From: Gammaproteobacteria bacterium
Lineage (GTDB): Bacteria; Gemmatimonadota; Gemmatimonadetes; Longimicrobiales; Gaopeijiaceae
Length of the DNA stretch: 64,000 nucleotides
Assembly: GCA_009840525.1 (NCBI GenBank)
Contig: VXNP01000125.1
Span: forward strand, 1-64,000
Direction of reading: 5' to 3'
A program made the translations under genes and the position numbers. Each line of letters begins with the position of its first letter. The stretch's first letter is position 1. Positions 19,614-28,373 of the stretch are shown piece by piece. The notes beneath the pieces were generated by a model, which saw nothing but the letters and a program-made list of their open reading frames with translations, made no database searches and was not told the origin of the DNA.

Positions 19614-19956
19614 CGTCATCTCCTCGGTGTGTGACGGGTGCCTGTCAGCACCATACGGCTCTCGCTTTTCGCCTCGCAAGCGAGCCCGAAACCATGGCCA
19701 TCGAGCATGGTGAAGCATGCTTGCCGCAACTGCCGGGTCACATTATTCTGACAGACTAGTTGAAGTGTCTCCGCGATCCACGGACGCGAGCCCTCGGGAT
19801 CAACGTTTTCCGTGGGTCGGGGGTCATTCAGGGCACGGGAGGGGTCGGTTGCGTCTGGCGTATGCGTCCGGACGCCACAACCGGGTTCCCCGCCCGCGGG
19901 CGGCGGTTTCAGGCGATCACAGGTTGGTTCGCAAGACAAGGACGGGAGCACCGGAT
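19614..19956. other. 343-base divergent intergenic region
   Basis: Separates the BNR gene (minus) from cassette 2 (plus) and must hold both promoters. An AT-richer patch CATTATTCTGACAGACTAG occurs at about 19741-19759. I could not fit a -35/-10 pair with normal spacing, and I see no gene, tRNA or clear operator. Confidence 0.5.
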
Positions 19957-22398
19957 ATGAAGATCCTCAACCCTGGCGCTTTGCTGGTCGGAGGCCTCCT
20001 GGTGACGGGTGTCGGGATCGGCACGAGTTCGGGCCCCATCGCACCCGACGGGAAGGCTCTTCCCCCGGCGGATGCGGTGCACGCCGCGTCCGTACCCACG
20101 GAGGAGCTGACCACGGTCGTGCGCACCTACTGCCAGGTCTGCCACAACGATGCACTGCTGACCGGCAACGTCTCGTTCGCCGAATTCACCGTCGAGGGCG
20201 CGTCCGACAATGCTCAGCTCGCAGAACGCATGATCCGCAAGCTGCGGGCGGGCATGATGCCGCCTCCGGGCATGCCCAGGCCGGAGCCCGAGGTCCTGCT
20301 TTCGCTTGTCGAGACGCTCGAGAAGAACGTGGACGACGCCTACCGGCGCCACCCCAATCCGGGTATCCGAACCTTCCAGCGCCTCAACCGTGCCGAGTAT
20401 TCGGCGGCCATCCGCGAACTGCTGGGAATCGAGGTCGATGCGGGCGTCTGGCTTCCCCTCGACCAGATGAGCGAGAACTTCGACAACATCGCCGACGTCC
20501 AGGCACTCACACCAACCCACCTCGACGCCTACCTCAACGCCGCCAGCGAAGTGAGCCGCCTGGCGGTCGGAAGCCCCAACGTCGATCCCACCGACGCCAC
20601 CTACAACACCTCGCCCTACGGCTCGCAGCACGCCTGGGAGTACGTGGAGGGCGCGCCCTACGGCACCCGCGGCGGCATCGTGGTCACCCACGATTTCCCG
20701 GCCGACGGCGAATACATCCTCACCCCGGTGATCGAGGGCGGGCGCAGCGCCCGCTACGAGGACGTGGACATCTCCATCGAGGGAGAGCCCATCGCCCTCC
20801 TGGCGGCCGGCCCGTTCCCGCGCGGAGGCGCCGACTTCCGCGGCGGCTCGCCCATCAAGACCAACCCGACGTTCATCCGCGCCGGACAGCGCAGCGTGTC
20901 CGCCGCGTTCGTCCGTCGCATCGACGGTCCCTACGACGACCTGATCAAGCCGCCGGAATGGTCCCTGGCCGGCGGAGCCGGAGGAAGCCCTGGACAGACC
21001 ACCCTGCCGCACCTGAAGAGCCTCATCATCAGCGGCCCCTACAACGTCACCAGCGTTTCCGAGACGGAGGCGCGCCGCCGCATCTTCAGCTGTCGGCCCA
21101 CCACCCCCGAGGGAGAGCGCCCCTGCGCCGAGCAGATCATCGACCAGATCGGAAGCGCTGCCTACAGGCGTCCCCTGGACGAGCGCGACATGGCCGGGCT
21201 GATGGCGTTCTACGACGACGGCGCCGGTGACTCCGGCTTCGAGACGGGAGTGCGTCGGGCGCTCCAGGCCATCCTGGCGAGCCCCCACTTCATCTTCCGC
21301 ATCGAGAGGCAGCCGGAGGACATCAAGGCGGGCGAGCGCTACGAGATCAGCGACCTGGCTCTGGCGACCCGGATGGCCGCCTTCCTCTGGGGCACCCAGC
21401 CCGACGCCGAGCTCATCGACCTCGCCGAGCGCGGAAGGCTCCAGAACGACAGGGAGCTGGAAAGGCAGACCCGGCGAATGCTGGCCGATCCCAGAGCCGA
21501 GGCGCTCGGACCGCGCTTCGCCGCCCAGTGGTTCCGGCTGCAGGACCTCGACAAGGTGCACCCGGACTCCTACTGGTTCCCGAACTACAGCCAGCAGCTG
21601 GCCGACGCCATGCGCACCGAGACCGAGATGTTCTTCAACAGCCTCGTGCGCGACGACCGTAGCGTTCTGGATCTCTATACCGCCGACTACACCTACGTGA
21701 ACGAACGGCTGGCCAGACATTACGGCATTCCCGGCGTACTCGGCGACGAGTTCCGACGTGTGCAGTACCCCGACAGCCGTCGCGGCGGCGTCATGGGACA
21801 GGGATCCATCCTCGTCCTCACCTCGATGGGCACGCGTACCTCTCCGGTACTCCGCGGGAAGTGGGTGATGGAGGTGCTGCTTGGCACGCCCCCACCTCCG
21901 CCCCCGCCCGACGTACCGGCGCTTGAGGAGACGGAGGGGGCCACGGACGGACGCTTCCTGACAACGCGGGAGCGCATGGAGATCCACCGGGCCAATCCCA
22001 CCTGCCACGCCTGCCATCAGTTCATGGATCCGATCGGGCTCGCACTCGACAACTTCGATGTGACCGGGAAGTGGCGCATCCGTGAGAACAACATGGCGCT
22101 CGACACCCGCGGCAACCTCTACGACGGCACGCCGTTGACTGCGCCCGAAGACCTCCGGGACGCGCTCATGCAACGGCCCATTCCGCTGGTGCGGACATTC
22201 ACCACCAACCTTCTGGCGTATGCCCTGGGCCGGCGCGTAGAATACCACGATCAGCCCACCGTGCGCGCGATCGCGCGGGAAGGCGAAGAGAACGACTACC
22301 GCATCTCCTCCTTCATCACCAGCGTGATCCAGAGCGATCCGTTCCGGATGAGGATGGCGGACGTGGTGGCCGAAGAAGAGATGGAGAGCGAACGCTAA
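19957..22398 (+). CDS. DUF1592/DUF1588-family diheme cytochrome, cassette 2
   Basis: 813-aa paralogue of the protein at 3294. Signal peptide MKILNPGALLVGGLLVTGVG; haem sites CQVCH near residue 62 and CHACH near residue 685. DUF1587-like RLNRAEYSAAIRELLGIE, DUF1595-like AYRRP, DUF1592-like SPHFIFRIE, DUF1588-like SPVLRGKWVMEVLLG with a Pro run, and MDPIGLALDNFD are all intact. The central beta-rich region (about 245-350) is the most divergent among the four copies: it has PFPRGGADFRGG and lacks the LDxWMHxSDP segment of copies 1 and 4. The longer frame upstream of 19957 has no signal peptide and is rejected. DUF1552 follows after 71 bases. Confidence 0.9.
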   Translation: MKILNPGALLVGGLLVTGVGIGTSSGPIAPDGKALPPADAVHAASVPTEELTTVVRTYCQVCHNDALLTGNVSFAEFTVEGASDNAQLAERMIRKLRAGMMPPPGMPRPEPEVLLSLVETLEKNVDDAYRRHPNPGIRTFQRLNRAEYSAAIRELLGIEVDAGVWLPLDQMSENFDNIADVQALTPTHLDAYLNAASEVSRLAVGSPNVDPTDATYNTSPYGSQHAWEYVEGAPYGTRGGIVVTHDFPADGEYILTPVIEGGRSARYEDVDISIEGEPIALLAAGPFPRGGADFRGGSPIKTNPTFIRAGQRSVSAAFVRRIDGPYDDLIKPPEWSLAGGAGGSPGQTTLPHLKSLIISGPYNVTSVSETEARRRIFSCRPTTPEGERPCAEQIIDQIGSAAYRRPLDERDMAGLMAFYDDGAGDSGFETGVRRALQAILASPHFIFRIERQPEDIKAGERYEISDLALATRMAAFLWGTQPDAELIDLAERGRLQNDRELERQTRRMLADPRAEALGPRFAAQWFRLQDLDKVHPDSYWFPNYSQQLADAMRTETEMFFNSLVRDDRSVLDLYTADYTYVNERLARHYGIPGVLGDEFRRVQYPDSRRGGVMGQGSILVLTSMGTRTSPVLRGKWVMEVLLGTPPPPPPPDVPALEETEGATDGRFLTTRERMEIHRANPTCHACHQFMDPIGLALDNFDVTGKWRIRENNMALDTRGNLYDGTPLTAPEDLRDALMQRPIPLVRTFTTNLLAYALGRRVEYHDQPTVRAIAREGEENDYRISSFITSVIQSDPFRMRMADVVAEEEMESER

Positions 22399-22469
22399 CA
22401 GAAGCGCCTTCCCGACGGATCGGCGCATGATGGAAACCGGGTCGTATTACCTGCTTCAGGAGAGTTGAA

Positions 22470-23900
22470 ATGCAATTCATCACCGGCAAGCACATCGCCC
22501 GCCGCACCTTCCTGCGGGGGATGGGCGCAACAGTGGCACTTCCGCTGCTCGACTCCATGCTCCCCGCGGCGAACCCGTGGGCGGCTCGGAAGCTGGCGGA
22601 AGGGAAAACGCGTCTCCTCGCGATCGAGGTGGTGCACGGAGCTGCCGGCAGCGTCGAATGGGGCGCCAAGCAATTCCTCTGGGAGCCGGAGAAGACCGGG
22701 CGCGACTTCGAGCTCGCAGCCCAGAGCGCGCTGACTCCGCTCGAGGAATGGCGCCGCTATATGACCATCGTCAGCAACACCGACGTACGCATGGCGGAGG
22801 CCTTCACGGGCCCCGAGATCGGCGGCGACCACTTCCGCTCCAGCGCCACCTTCCTGACGCAGGCGCATCCGAAGCAGACCCAGAGTTCCGACCTCTACGT
22901 CGGCACCTCGCTCGACCAGATGTTCGCCGAGCGCTTCGGACAGGAGACGCCGCTCCCCTCCATGCAGCTCTGCATCGAGGATCTCGACCAGGCCGGCGGC
23001 TGCACGTACAACTACTCGTGCGCCTACACCGACTCGATCAGCTGGGCTTCGCCGAGCGAGCCGCTGCCGATGATCCGCGACCCGCGCACCGCCTTCGACC
23101 TCCTCTTCGGTGCCGGCGGCACCCCGGAGGAGCGCCAGGCGCGCCGCCGCGAGAACGCGAGCATCCTCGACTGGATCGTGGGCGAGGTCGCCTACCTGAG
23201 GCGCGAACTGGGCGCAACCGACCGCCGACGCATGGACCAGTATCTGGACAACGTGCGCGAGATCGAGCGCCGCATTCAGATGGTCGAGGCTCAGAACTCG
23301 AGCGGCGAGCAGCGCGAGCTGCCCGAGGCTCCCGCGGGCGTCCCGGACTCCTTCACCGAGCACATGCAGATGATGTTCGACCTGCAGGTGCTCGCGCTGC
23401 AGTCCGACATGACGCGCGTCTTCTCCTTCAAGACAGGCCGTGACGCGTCCAACCGGATCTATCCGGAGAGCGGCACCGACAGCCCGTTCCACCCGACATC
23501 GCACCATGGCAACAACGAGGAGACGATCCTCGACTTCAACACCATCAACCGGTTCTACGTGGGCTTGCTGCCGTACCTCCTGGAGAAACTGCACAACAGC
23601 CAGGACGGCGACTCGAGCCTGCTCGACCAGACCATGATCATCTACGGGTCGCCCATGGGAGACCCGAACATCCACAACCACCGCCGGTGCCCGCTGTTGC
23701 TGCTGGGCGGCGCGAACGGCCAGCTCGCCGGCAACATGCACCTGAAGGCGCCGGATGGAACCCCGATGGCCAACGTCTTCCTGAACGTCATGCACAAGCT
23801 CGGCTTCGACGAAATGTCCAGCTTCGGCGACAGCACGGGCGAGTTCAACGTGCCGAGTTCGGTGTTGACCGCGGTCGAAGAGGCAAGTCAGTCACGCTAA
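22470..23900 (+). CDS. DUF1552 Tat-exported protein, cassette 2
   Basis: 476-aa DUF1552 paralogue. Tat-like start MQFITGKHIARRTFLRGMG, then ATVALPLLDSMLPAA. Conserved blocks are GGDHFRSSATFLTQAHPKQT, SHHGNN and YGSPMGDPNIHNHRRCP. It differs from copies 1 and 4 at the last block (MGDPN for MADGN), a change shared with copy 3. The ATG at 22470 follows AGGAGAG. The ankyrin gene starts 16 bases after the stop, so the two are tightly coupled. Confidence 0.88.
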   Translation: MQFITGKHIARRTFLRGMGATVALPLLDSMLPAANPWAARKLAEGKTRLLAIEVVHGAAGSVEWGAKQFLWEPEKTGRDFELAAQSALTPLEEWRRYMTIVSNTDVRMAEAFTGPEIGGDHFRSSATFLTQAHPKQTQSSDLYVGTSLDQMFAERFGQETPLPSMQLCIEDLDQAGGCTYNYSCAYTDSISWASPSEPLPMIRDPRTAFDLLFGAGGTPEERQARRRENASILDWIVGEVAYLRRELGATDRRRMDQYLDNVREIERRIQMVEAQNSSGEQRELPEAPAGVPDSFTEHMQMMFDLQVLALQSDMTRVFSFKTGRDASNRIYPESGTDSPFHPTSHHGNNEETILDFNTINRFYVGLLPYLLEKLHNSQDGDSSLLDQTMIIYGSPMGDPNIHNHRRCPLLLLGGANGQLAGNMHLKAPDGTPMANVFLNVMHKLGFDEMSSFGDSTGEFNVPSSVLTAVEEASQSR

Positions 23901-23916
23901 GCCGGGGACGGTCAGC

Positions 23917-25710
23917 ATGAAGAAGAGATTGCACGTAAACGCGCTGGCGGCGCTCGCCGTCAGCATGCTGCTCACATCCGCGGCCGCGCCGGATTCGCCA
24001 CTGGCGGATGCCGCCATGAAGGGTGATGCGACGGCGGTGCGAACCCTGCTGGCGGGCGGAGCGGACGTCAACGCCGCGCGCGGCGACGGCATGACCGCCC
24101 TCCATTGGGCAGCCGAGACCGGCAATGCCGAAATCACCGAGATTCTGGTGAGTGCCGGAGCGATCCTCGAGGTCACTACCCGGCTGGGCGCCTATACGCC
24201 TCTCCACGTAGCCGGCAGGAAGGGAGCTGCCGGGGTCATTCGCGTACTGCTGGACGCCGGTGCGGACCCGGGCACTGTGGCGGCCACGGGCTCCACGCCT
24301 CTCCACCTGGTGGCGGGCGCGGGCAGTGCCTTGGGCGCGAAGCATCTGGTGGACGCCGGCGCAGAGGTCAACGCGCGGGCGGGCGATGCCCAGCAGACGC
24401 CCCTGATGTTCGCGGCGGCCGCCGACCGTGCGGATGTCGTGACGCTTCTCTTGCAGAGAGGGGCGGACCCCAACGTCACGACCACCCTCATGGAAGCCGC
24501 GACTCGCAGCGAGGTGGACAACTACGCGAGCGAACGCATGCAGGAAGTGCTCGATGCCTTCAAGGGTGACGGCAACGAGCTGCCGACGCCGGCTCAGATC
24601 CAGGCCGCCCTGGAGGTCGCGCGCGCCGTGCAGCGCGCCGGCGTGGTCCCCGAGGAGGAAGAAGAGGAGGACGAGGACGACCCAAGGGCCTTCTTCCGGC
24701 AGCCTCCCGACGAGAAATGGGGGAGCCTGACCGCGCTGCACCACGCGGCGCGCGAGGGAGCCATTGATGCAGCCATGGCGTTGCTCGACGGCGGCGCCGA
24801 CATCGACTTCGTTACCGAGTCCGACAATACCAGCCCGCTCACAATGGCGGTCATCAACGGCCGTTTCGACCTGGCGATGAAGCTGCTGGAACGTGGTGCG
24901 GATCCCAACCTGGCCACCGTCGACGGCGTGGCGCCCCTCTACGCCGCCTTCAACGTCCAGTGGTCGCCCCGGTCACGCTATCCGCAGCCTCGCGCCCACG
25001 AGCAGCAGGAAACCGTCTATCTCGACCTCGCGATGGCGCTGCTCGACGCCGGCGCCGAAGTGAACCACCAGGTGACCAAGAACTTCTGGTACTTTACCTA
25101 CAGCGGGTGCGGGAACGGCAACTGCGGGCTTGAGAACCAGGACGGCGTGACACCCTTCTGGCGCGCCTCAAGGGCTCTCGACCTCGATGGCATGAAGCTG
25201 CTGCGCTCATGGGGCGCGGACTGGAACATCGCTACCGCCAAGCAGCCCGAGCGCCGCCGGGGCCGCAACCCGCGCACTGGCGACACCGAGGATGAGGAAC
25301 AGGTCGATCCTTCAGGCCTGCCGCCGGTCCCGGTGGGAGGCCCGGCCGTGTACCCCATTCACGCCGCCTCGGGCGTCGGCTACGGCCAGGGCTTCGCCGG
25401 CAACGCCCACACCCACATCCCCGGCAACTGGATTGCCGCGGTCGAGTACCTCCTCGAACTCGGGGCCGACGTCAACCAGCGGGACGCCAACGGCTACACC
25501 CCGCTGCACCACGCGGCCGCGCGCGGAGACACCGAGATGATCCAGTGGCTGGTGGATCGCGGCGCCGACGTGATGGTGGTGAGCCGCCGGGGTCAGACCA
25601 CGGTCGACATGGCCAACGGTCCGGTCTCGCGCGTGACCCCGTATCCGGAGGCGATCGCGCTACTGGAGAACATGGGCGCGGTCAACAACCACAACTGCAT
25701 CTCCTGCTAG
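23917..25710 (+). CDS. secreted ankyrin-repeat protein with terminal CxxC, cassette 2
   Basis: 597-aa ankyrin protein. Signal peptide MKKRLHVNALAALAVSMLLT, mature start DSPLADAAMKGD as in the other copies. N-terminal ankyrin block to about 190, then a strongly acidic linker (EEEEEEDEDD, about 246-255), then the second block. It lacks the aromatic LWYT of the other copies and has FWYFTYSGCGNGNCGL instead, with two extra cysteines. The HxHxPxxW motif is present as HTHIPGNW. The C-terminus is LENMGAVNNHNCISC-stop. A hairpin 50 bases downstream probably ends the transcript. Confidence 0.88.
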   Translation: MKKRLHVNALAALAVSMLLTSAAAPDSPLADAAMKGDATAVRTLLAGGADVNAARGDGMTALHWAAETGNAEITEILVSAGAILEVTTRLGAYTPLHVAGRKGAAGVIRVLLDAGADPGTVAATGSTPLHLVAGAGSALGAKHLVDAGAEVNARAGDAQQTPLMFAAAADRADVVTLLLQRGADPNVTTTLMEAATRSEVDNYASERMQEVLDAFKGDGNELPTPAQIQAALEVARAVQRAGVVPEEEEEEDEDDPRAFFRQPPDEKWGSLTALHHAAREGAIDAAMALLDGGADIDFVTESDNTSPLTMAVINGRFDLAMKLLERGADPNLATVDGVAPLYAAFNVQWSPRSRYPQPRAHEQQETVYLDLAMALLDAGAEVNHQVTKNFWYFTYSGCGNGNCGLENQDGVTPFWRASRALDLDGMKLLRSWGADWNIATAKQPERRRGRNPRTGDTEDEEQVDPSGLPPVPVGGPAVYPIHAASGVGYGQGFAGNAHTHIPGNWIAAVEYLLELGADVNQRDANGYTPLHHAAARGDTEMIQWLVDRGADVMVVSRRGQTTVDMANGPVSRVTPYPEAIALLENMGAVNNHNCISC

Positions 25711-25760
25711 GAGAGAAGCGTAGAGGCGATCTTCGCACCCCCCTTTAGGGCCGGAGCAGC

Positions 25761-25796
25761 GAAACGCCCGCCACGGTTTCTCGTGGCGGGCGTTTC
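25761..25796. terminator. hairpin between convergent genes
   Basis: Perfect 15-bp stem GAAACGCCCGCCACG (25761-25775) / CGTGGCGGGCGTTTC (25782-25796) with a 6-base loop. No long T run follows on either strand, but the position between the cassette 2 end and the convergent lipoprotein gene suggests a bidirectional stop. Confidence 0.65.
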
Positions 25797-25826
25797 GCGT
25801 GCGTGGGTTCGGTTCGGGGTTGCCCC

Positions 25827-26369
25827 TCAGCCTCCGCCGCCTCTCATGGTCGTAACCTCGATCAGCCCGTTGGGGAACCCCGTTCCCCAGCGCATGGTGG
25901 CGTCGGCGGCGCTGTGGAAGCGAACAGCCTGGACCTGGTCGGGGCGTAGCGAATCCAGGATTCCCCAGTCCTGTGGAGCTCCGCCATCCAGAACAACGGG
26001 CACCCGGCGGTCACCCCCGAACTCGATGCTCGGCGCGCCGCGCACGTTCATCCAGCGGGGGCGCAGTTGGCGGATCGCGTCGGCGAGCATCATGGTGGCG
26101 TAGGGCGCGAGTTCCTCGGCAACGATCACATTCGGGTCGCGCCGGACATTGCGGTCGCACAGGTGGTCGAGTTCCTCCGCCGAGAGGACGCTGACGTCCG
26201 GCGCGTCGGCCGCGGGACCGCCGTCCGCACACACCTGCGCCAACTGGTCGCCCGTAAGAGTCTCGCGCAATTGGCGCACGGCCGGGGTGTCGCCGGGCGT
26301 GCTGACGCATCCCTGGGCGAGCATGATGATCGCCATCGCCATCACGAGTTTCGCTCCGGTTCGTCGCAT
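25827..26369 (-). CDS. lipoprotein with TonB-plug-like C-terminus
   Basis: 180-aa predicted lipoprotein (leader MRRTGAKLVMAMAIIMLAQG, lipobox Cys next). The C-terminal half (about 105-175) reads as a plug half-domain: RVPVVLDGGAPQDWGILDSL, RPDQVQAVRFHSAADATMRW, then GTGFPNGLIEVTT. These correspond to the IYIDG, VEVLKGPSAA and YGSRAANGVILVTT elements of TonB receptors, but no barrel is present. The ATG at 26369 has GGAGG at 8 bases. Function unknown; see the other plug-only proteins at 15022 and 62078. Confidence 0.72.
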   Translation of the reverse strand: MRRTGAKLVMAMAIIMLAQGCVSTPGDTPAVRQLRETLTGDQLAQVCADGGPAADAPDVSVLSAEELDHLCDRNVRRDPNVIVAEELAPYATMMLADAIRQLRPRWMNVRGAPSIEFGGDRRVPVVLDGGAPQDWGILDSLRPDQVQAVRFHSAADATMRWGTGFPNGLIEVTTMRGGGG

Positions 26370-26543
26370 GGTGCTTGCCTCCGTCATGGTGTTCAGGTAC
26401 ATGGGTCCATCATTCGCGAGATGCGCGCGAGAAAACAAGCCCATGCGGCCGCCCGAGCGGGCGTGCCGCCTCTCGTACTACCGATGCGCCCGGGTCAGAG
26501 GTCCGCGCGCACCCGAACTGTCACGCCGATTGCCGGAGGGGGG

Positions 26544-27014
26544 TTATCCCGTGGGGCGCGCCCTGAATGGGCGGTGGCAGCCGCCGCAGGTGCGGCCCAG
26601 GCCCGCGGCCGCGTCGCCGACAGCGGTCATGTCGCCCGCACGAGCCGCGTCCGCCAGCGCGCCTGCGGCGCTCTGGAAGGCGGAGAGAGCCTCTCCGAAT
26701 CCGTCGGCGTCGTTCCAGATGTCCGGTAGCGCGCGCGAGCCGTCGCCGTGGGATCCCTCGGGGAAGATGTCCGATGCCATCACCGACAACTGCTGCAGCG
26801 TGAGCGCGTGCCCGAGGACATGCGCCTCATGGGGCACGTCCTCGTTCAGGATGGCTGTCAGGGCGCCCCGGTGCGCGTTCAGGCTGCCCATGATGGTCTG
26901 GCGGTACTCCATTGCCGGGGTTGGGTCCTGGGCGGTCGCAGTGGCGGGGGCGAGCCCGGCGATGATGCAAGCGGCGAGAGCGGTGCGGGTTACGACTGTG
27001 TACGAGCGGGCCAC
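26544..27014 (-). CDS. cytochrome c' (class II c-type cytochrome)
   Basis: 156-aa periplasmic protein with signal peptide MARSYTVVTRTALAACIIAG(LAPATATA). It is predicted as a four-helix bundle, with the single haem motif CGGCH near the C-terminus (about 143-147), where cytochromes c' carry it. Spacing and length match the family. Cytochromes c' bind NO and CO and may protect against nitrosative stress; electron-transfer use is also possible. GTG start with GGAGGAGG upstream. It lies between the plug lipoprotein and the thioredoxin-like gene, all on the minus strand. Confidence 0.85.
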   Translation of the reverse strand: MARSYTVVTRTALAACIIAGLAPATATAQDPTPAMEYRQTIMGSLNAHRGALTAILNEDVPHEAHVLGHALTLQQLSVMASDIFPEGSHGDGSRALPDIWNDADGFGEALSAFQSAAGALADAARAGDMTAVGDAAAGLGRTCGGCHRPFRARPTG

Positions 27015-27301
27015 GGCGTTTCCTCCTCCCCGAGAATGAGGCCCGGCGGCACCCGTGAAGTGACCATCCGAGCGGGTTCTAACTGCAATTGCTACGAACC
27101 CCTAGATAGAGCGCTCGGGGGCGGCAGCGCAAGGGAGGGTGGCGACGGGCAATGGGGAGACTGTGGGCGCGCGCGGGAACGGAGGTTGGCGCCCCGCGAA
27201 GCATGACGACAGCGCAATCGGACGGGCCGGGGTTGGCAATGGTGCAGCCGTCCCTCCGGCCCGCCCTGTTCAGAGGCTGTGCGGGTGTCGGTCGGTCCGG
27301 G

Positions 27302-28006
27302 CTATCGGTCCATGTCCGACGCCTCATCGGTCGCCGCCATGGTTCCGTCCAGGTATCCGCCGAAGGTTTCGTCGAACGCTCCCGGGAAGAACTCGCCGGT
27401 CACGATCGAAGCCCGGGTGGGGTCGCCGTCCACCACCACGATGTTGAGGGGCGTGCCCCACTTGCGCGGATCGAGGAGCGCCTTGCGCATGCGGAAGTGG
27501 GCGGTCGTGACGCGCACCAGGTCCTCGTTGTCGGGGTCCGGATTGGGGCTTCCCAGGATGACGGGATACTCAATGCCGAACTCGTCGACGTATTCGTCCA
27601 CAACGTCCGGGTGGGAGTATTCGCTGCGCCCGATGATCATCAGACCTTCGTCCCCGTGCGCGCCATACTTGGCCACCAGGTCGGGAGCCTCGTACCGGCA
27701 GTTGGCACACCACTCGGCGAAATAGGTCAGCAGGGTGACCCTGTTGCCGCGCACCACTTGCTCAAGGTCGATCTCGGCTCCGTCCCTCGAGATGCCGGAG
27801 AAGTCACGGCGGAGAACTTCCCAGGGCACCAGTCTGTCCCCGCCCGCGCCGGCTACCTCCGCGGTCAGGTCGATGGCAACCACCGGGGAGTATTCGTGCG
27901 GGTGGGGCGCCGCCGCTTCCTCCGCGGGAGCAGCCGGGTTCATCACCAGCCAGCCGCCGCCGGCCAGTACCAGCAGCGCTACCGCTGAAACGATCCATCT
28001 CGTCAT
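27302..28006 (-). CDS. TlpA/ResA-like exported thioredoxin-fold protein
   Basis: 234-aa protein with an N-terminal membrane anchor or signal (WIVSAVALLVLAGGGWLVM) and a thioredoxin fold. The active site AEWCANCRYEAP (CxxC) lies at about residue 99-102 and the cis-Pro region is GTPLNIVVVDG. TlpA/ResA proteins reduce apocytochrome CxxCH thiols or envelope disulfides, which suits the many c-type cytochromes here; that link is inference. ATG at 28006 with GGAGG upstream. A terminator-like hairpin lies 55 bases before the start codon on the same strand. Confidence 0.85.
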   Translation of the reverse strand: MTRWIVSAVALLVLAGGGWLVMNPAAPAEEAAAPHPHEYSPVVAIDLTAEVAGAGGDRLVPWEVLRRDFSGISRDGAEIDLEQVVRGNRVTLLTYFAEWCANCRYEAPDLVAKYGAHGDEGLMIIGRSEYSHPDVVDEYVDEFGIEYPVILGSPNPDPDNEDLVRVTTAHFRMRKALLDPRKWGTPLNIVVVDGDPTRASIVTGEFFPGAFDETFGGYLDGTMAATDEASDMDR

Positions 28007-28060
28007 CGGAATCTTCCTCCATCAGGGGATTGCCTGAAACCGTTCTCGGCAAGGGGATAA

Positions 28061-28094
28061 CAAAAACGCCCGCCAGCCGGGTCGCTGGTCGGGC
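28061..28094 (-). terminator. minus-strand terminator-like hairpin in the leader of the TlpA-like gene
   Basis: On the minus strand GCCCGACCAGC (28094-28084) pairs with GCTGGCGGGC (28077-28068) with one bulge, then GTTTTTGTT. It has the form of an intrinsic terminator but lies upstream of the gene it precedes, so it may be an attenuator or end a short upstream transcript. Confidence 0.5.
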
Positions 28095-28373
28095 CTCCGA
28101 GCATCCTCTGGTGATTCTTGAGGGAGCTACATGGGTCGGCCCGCCCAACCCCGCATCGGGACGCAACATGGACACGAGCAGGCCTCGACGACGGACTGCT
28201 GCCCGCCGTGGCGGCGCGTATCTTCGTTGTGGGTCCGGATTGCGTACATTGCGAACCGGGGTTCGTCAGCGGGAATACTCGGCCAACTTCGGAGAATCCA
28301 AAATGAACCTGAACCGGGGATCGCGCAACGGCGGTTCCGGGAGGGTCGGGCACCCCAACACGGGAATACCTTC
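28095..28373. other. divergent intergenic region
   Basis: About 280 bases between the TlpA-like leader and the TonB receptor start. Short open frames exist on both strands but have non-coding composition. No tRNA or convincing promoter pair was recognised. Confidence 0.4.

Noticed and set aside
17697-19634. 645-aa plus-strand frame over the BNR gene
   Set aside because: Antisense shadow; the minus-strand frame has a signal peptide, Asp-box repeats and a ribosome site.
28131-28373. ATG at 28131 as start of the TonB receptor
   Set aside because: The added 81 residues are Arg/Pro/Gly-rich and would precede the signal sequence; a start near 28374 is more likely.
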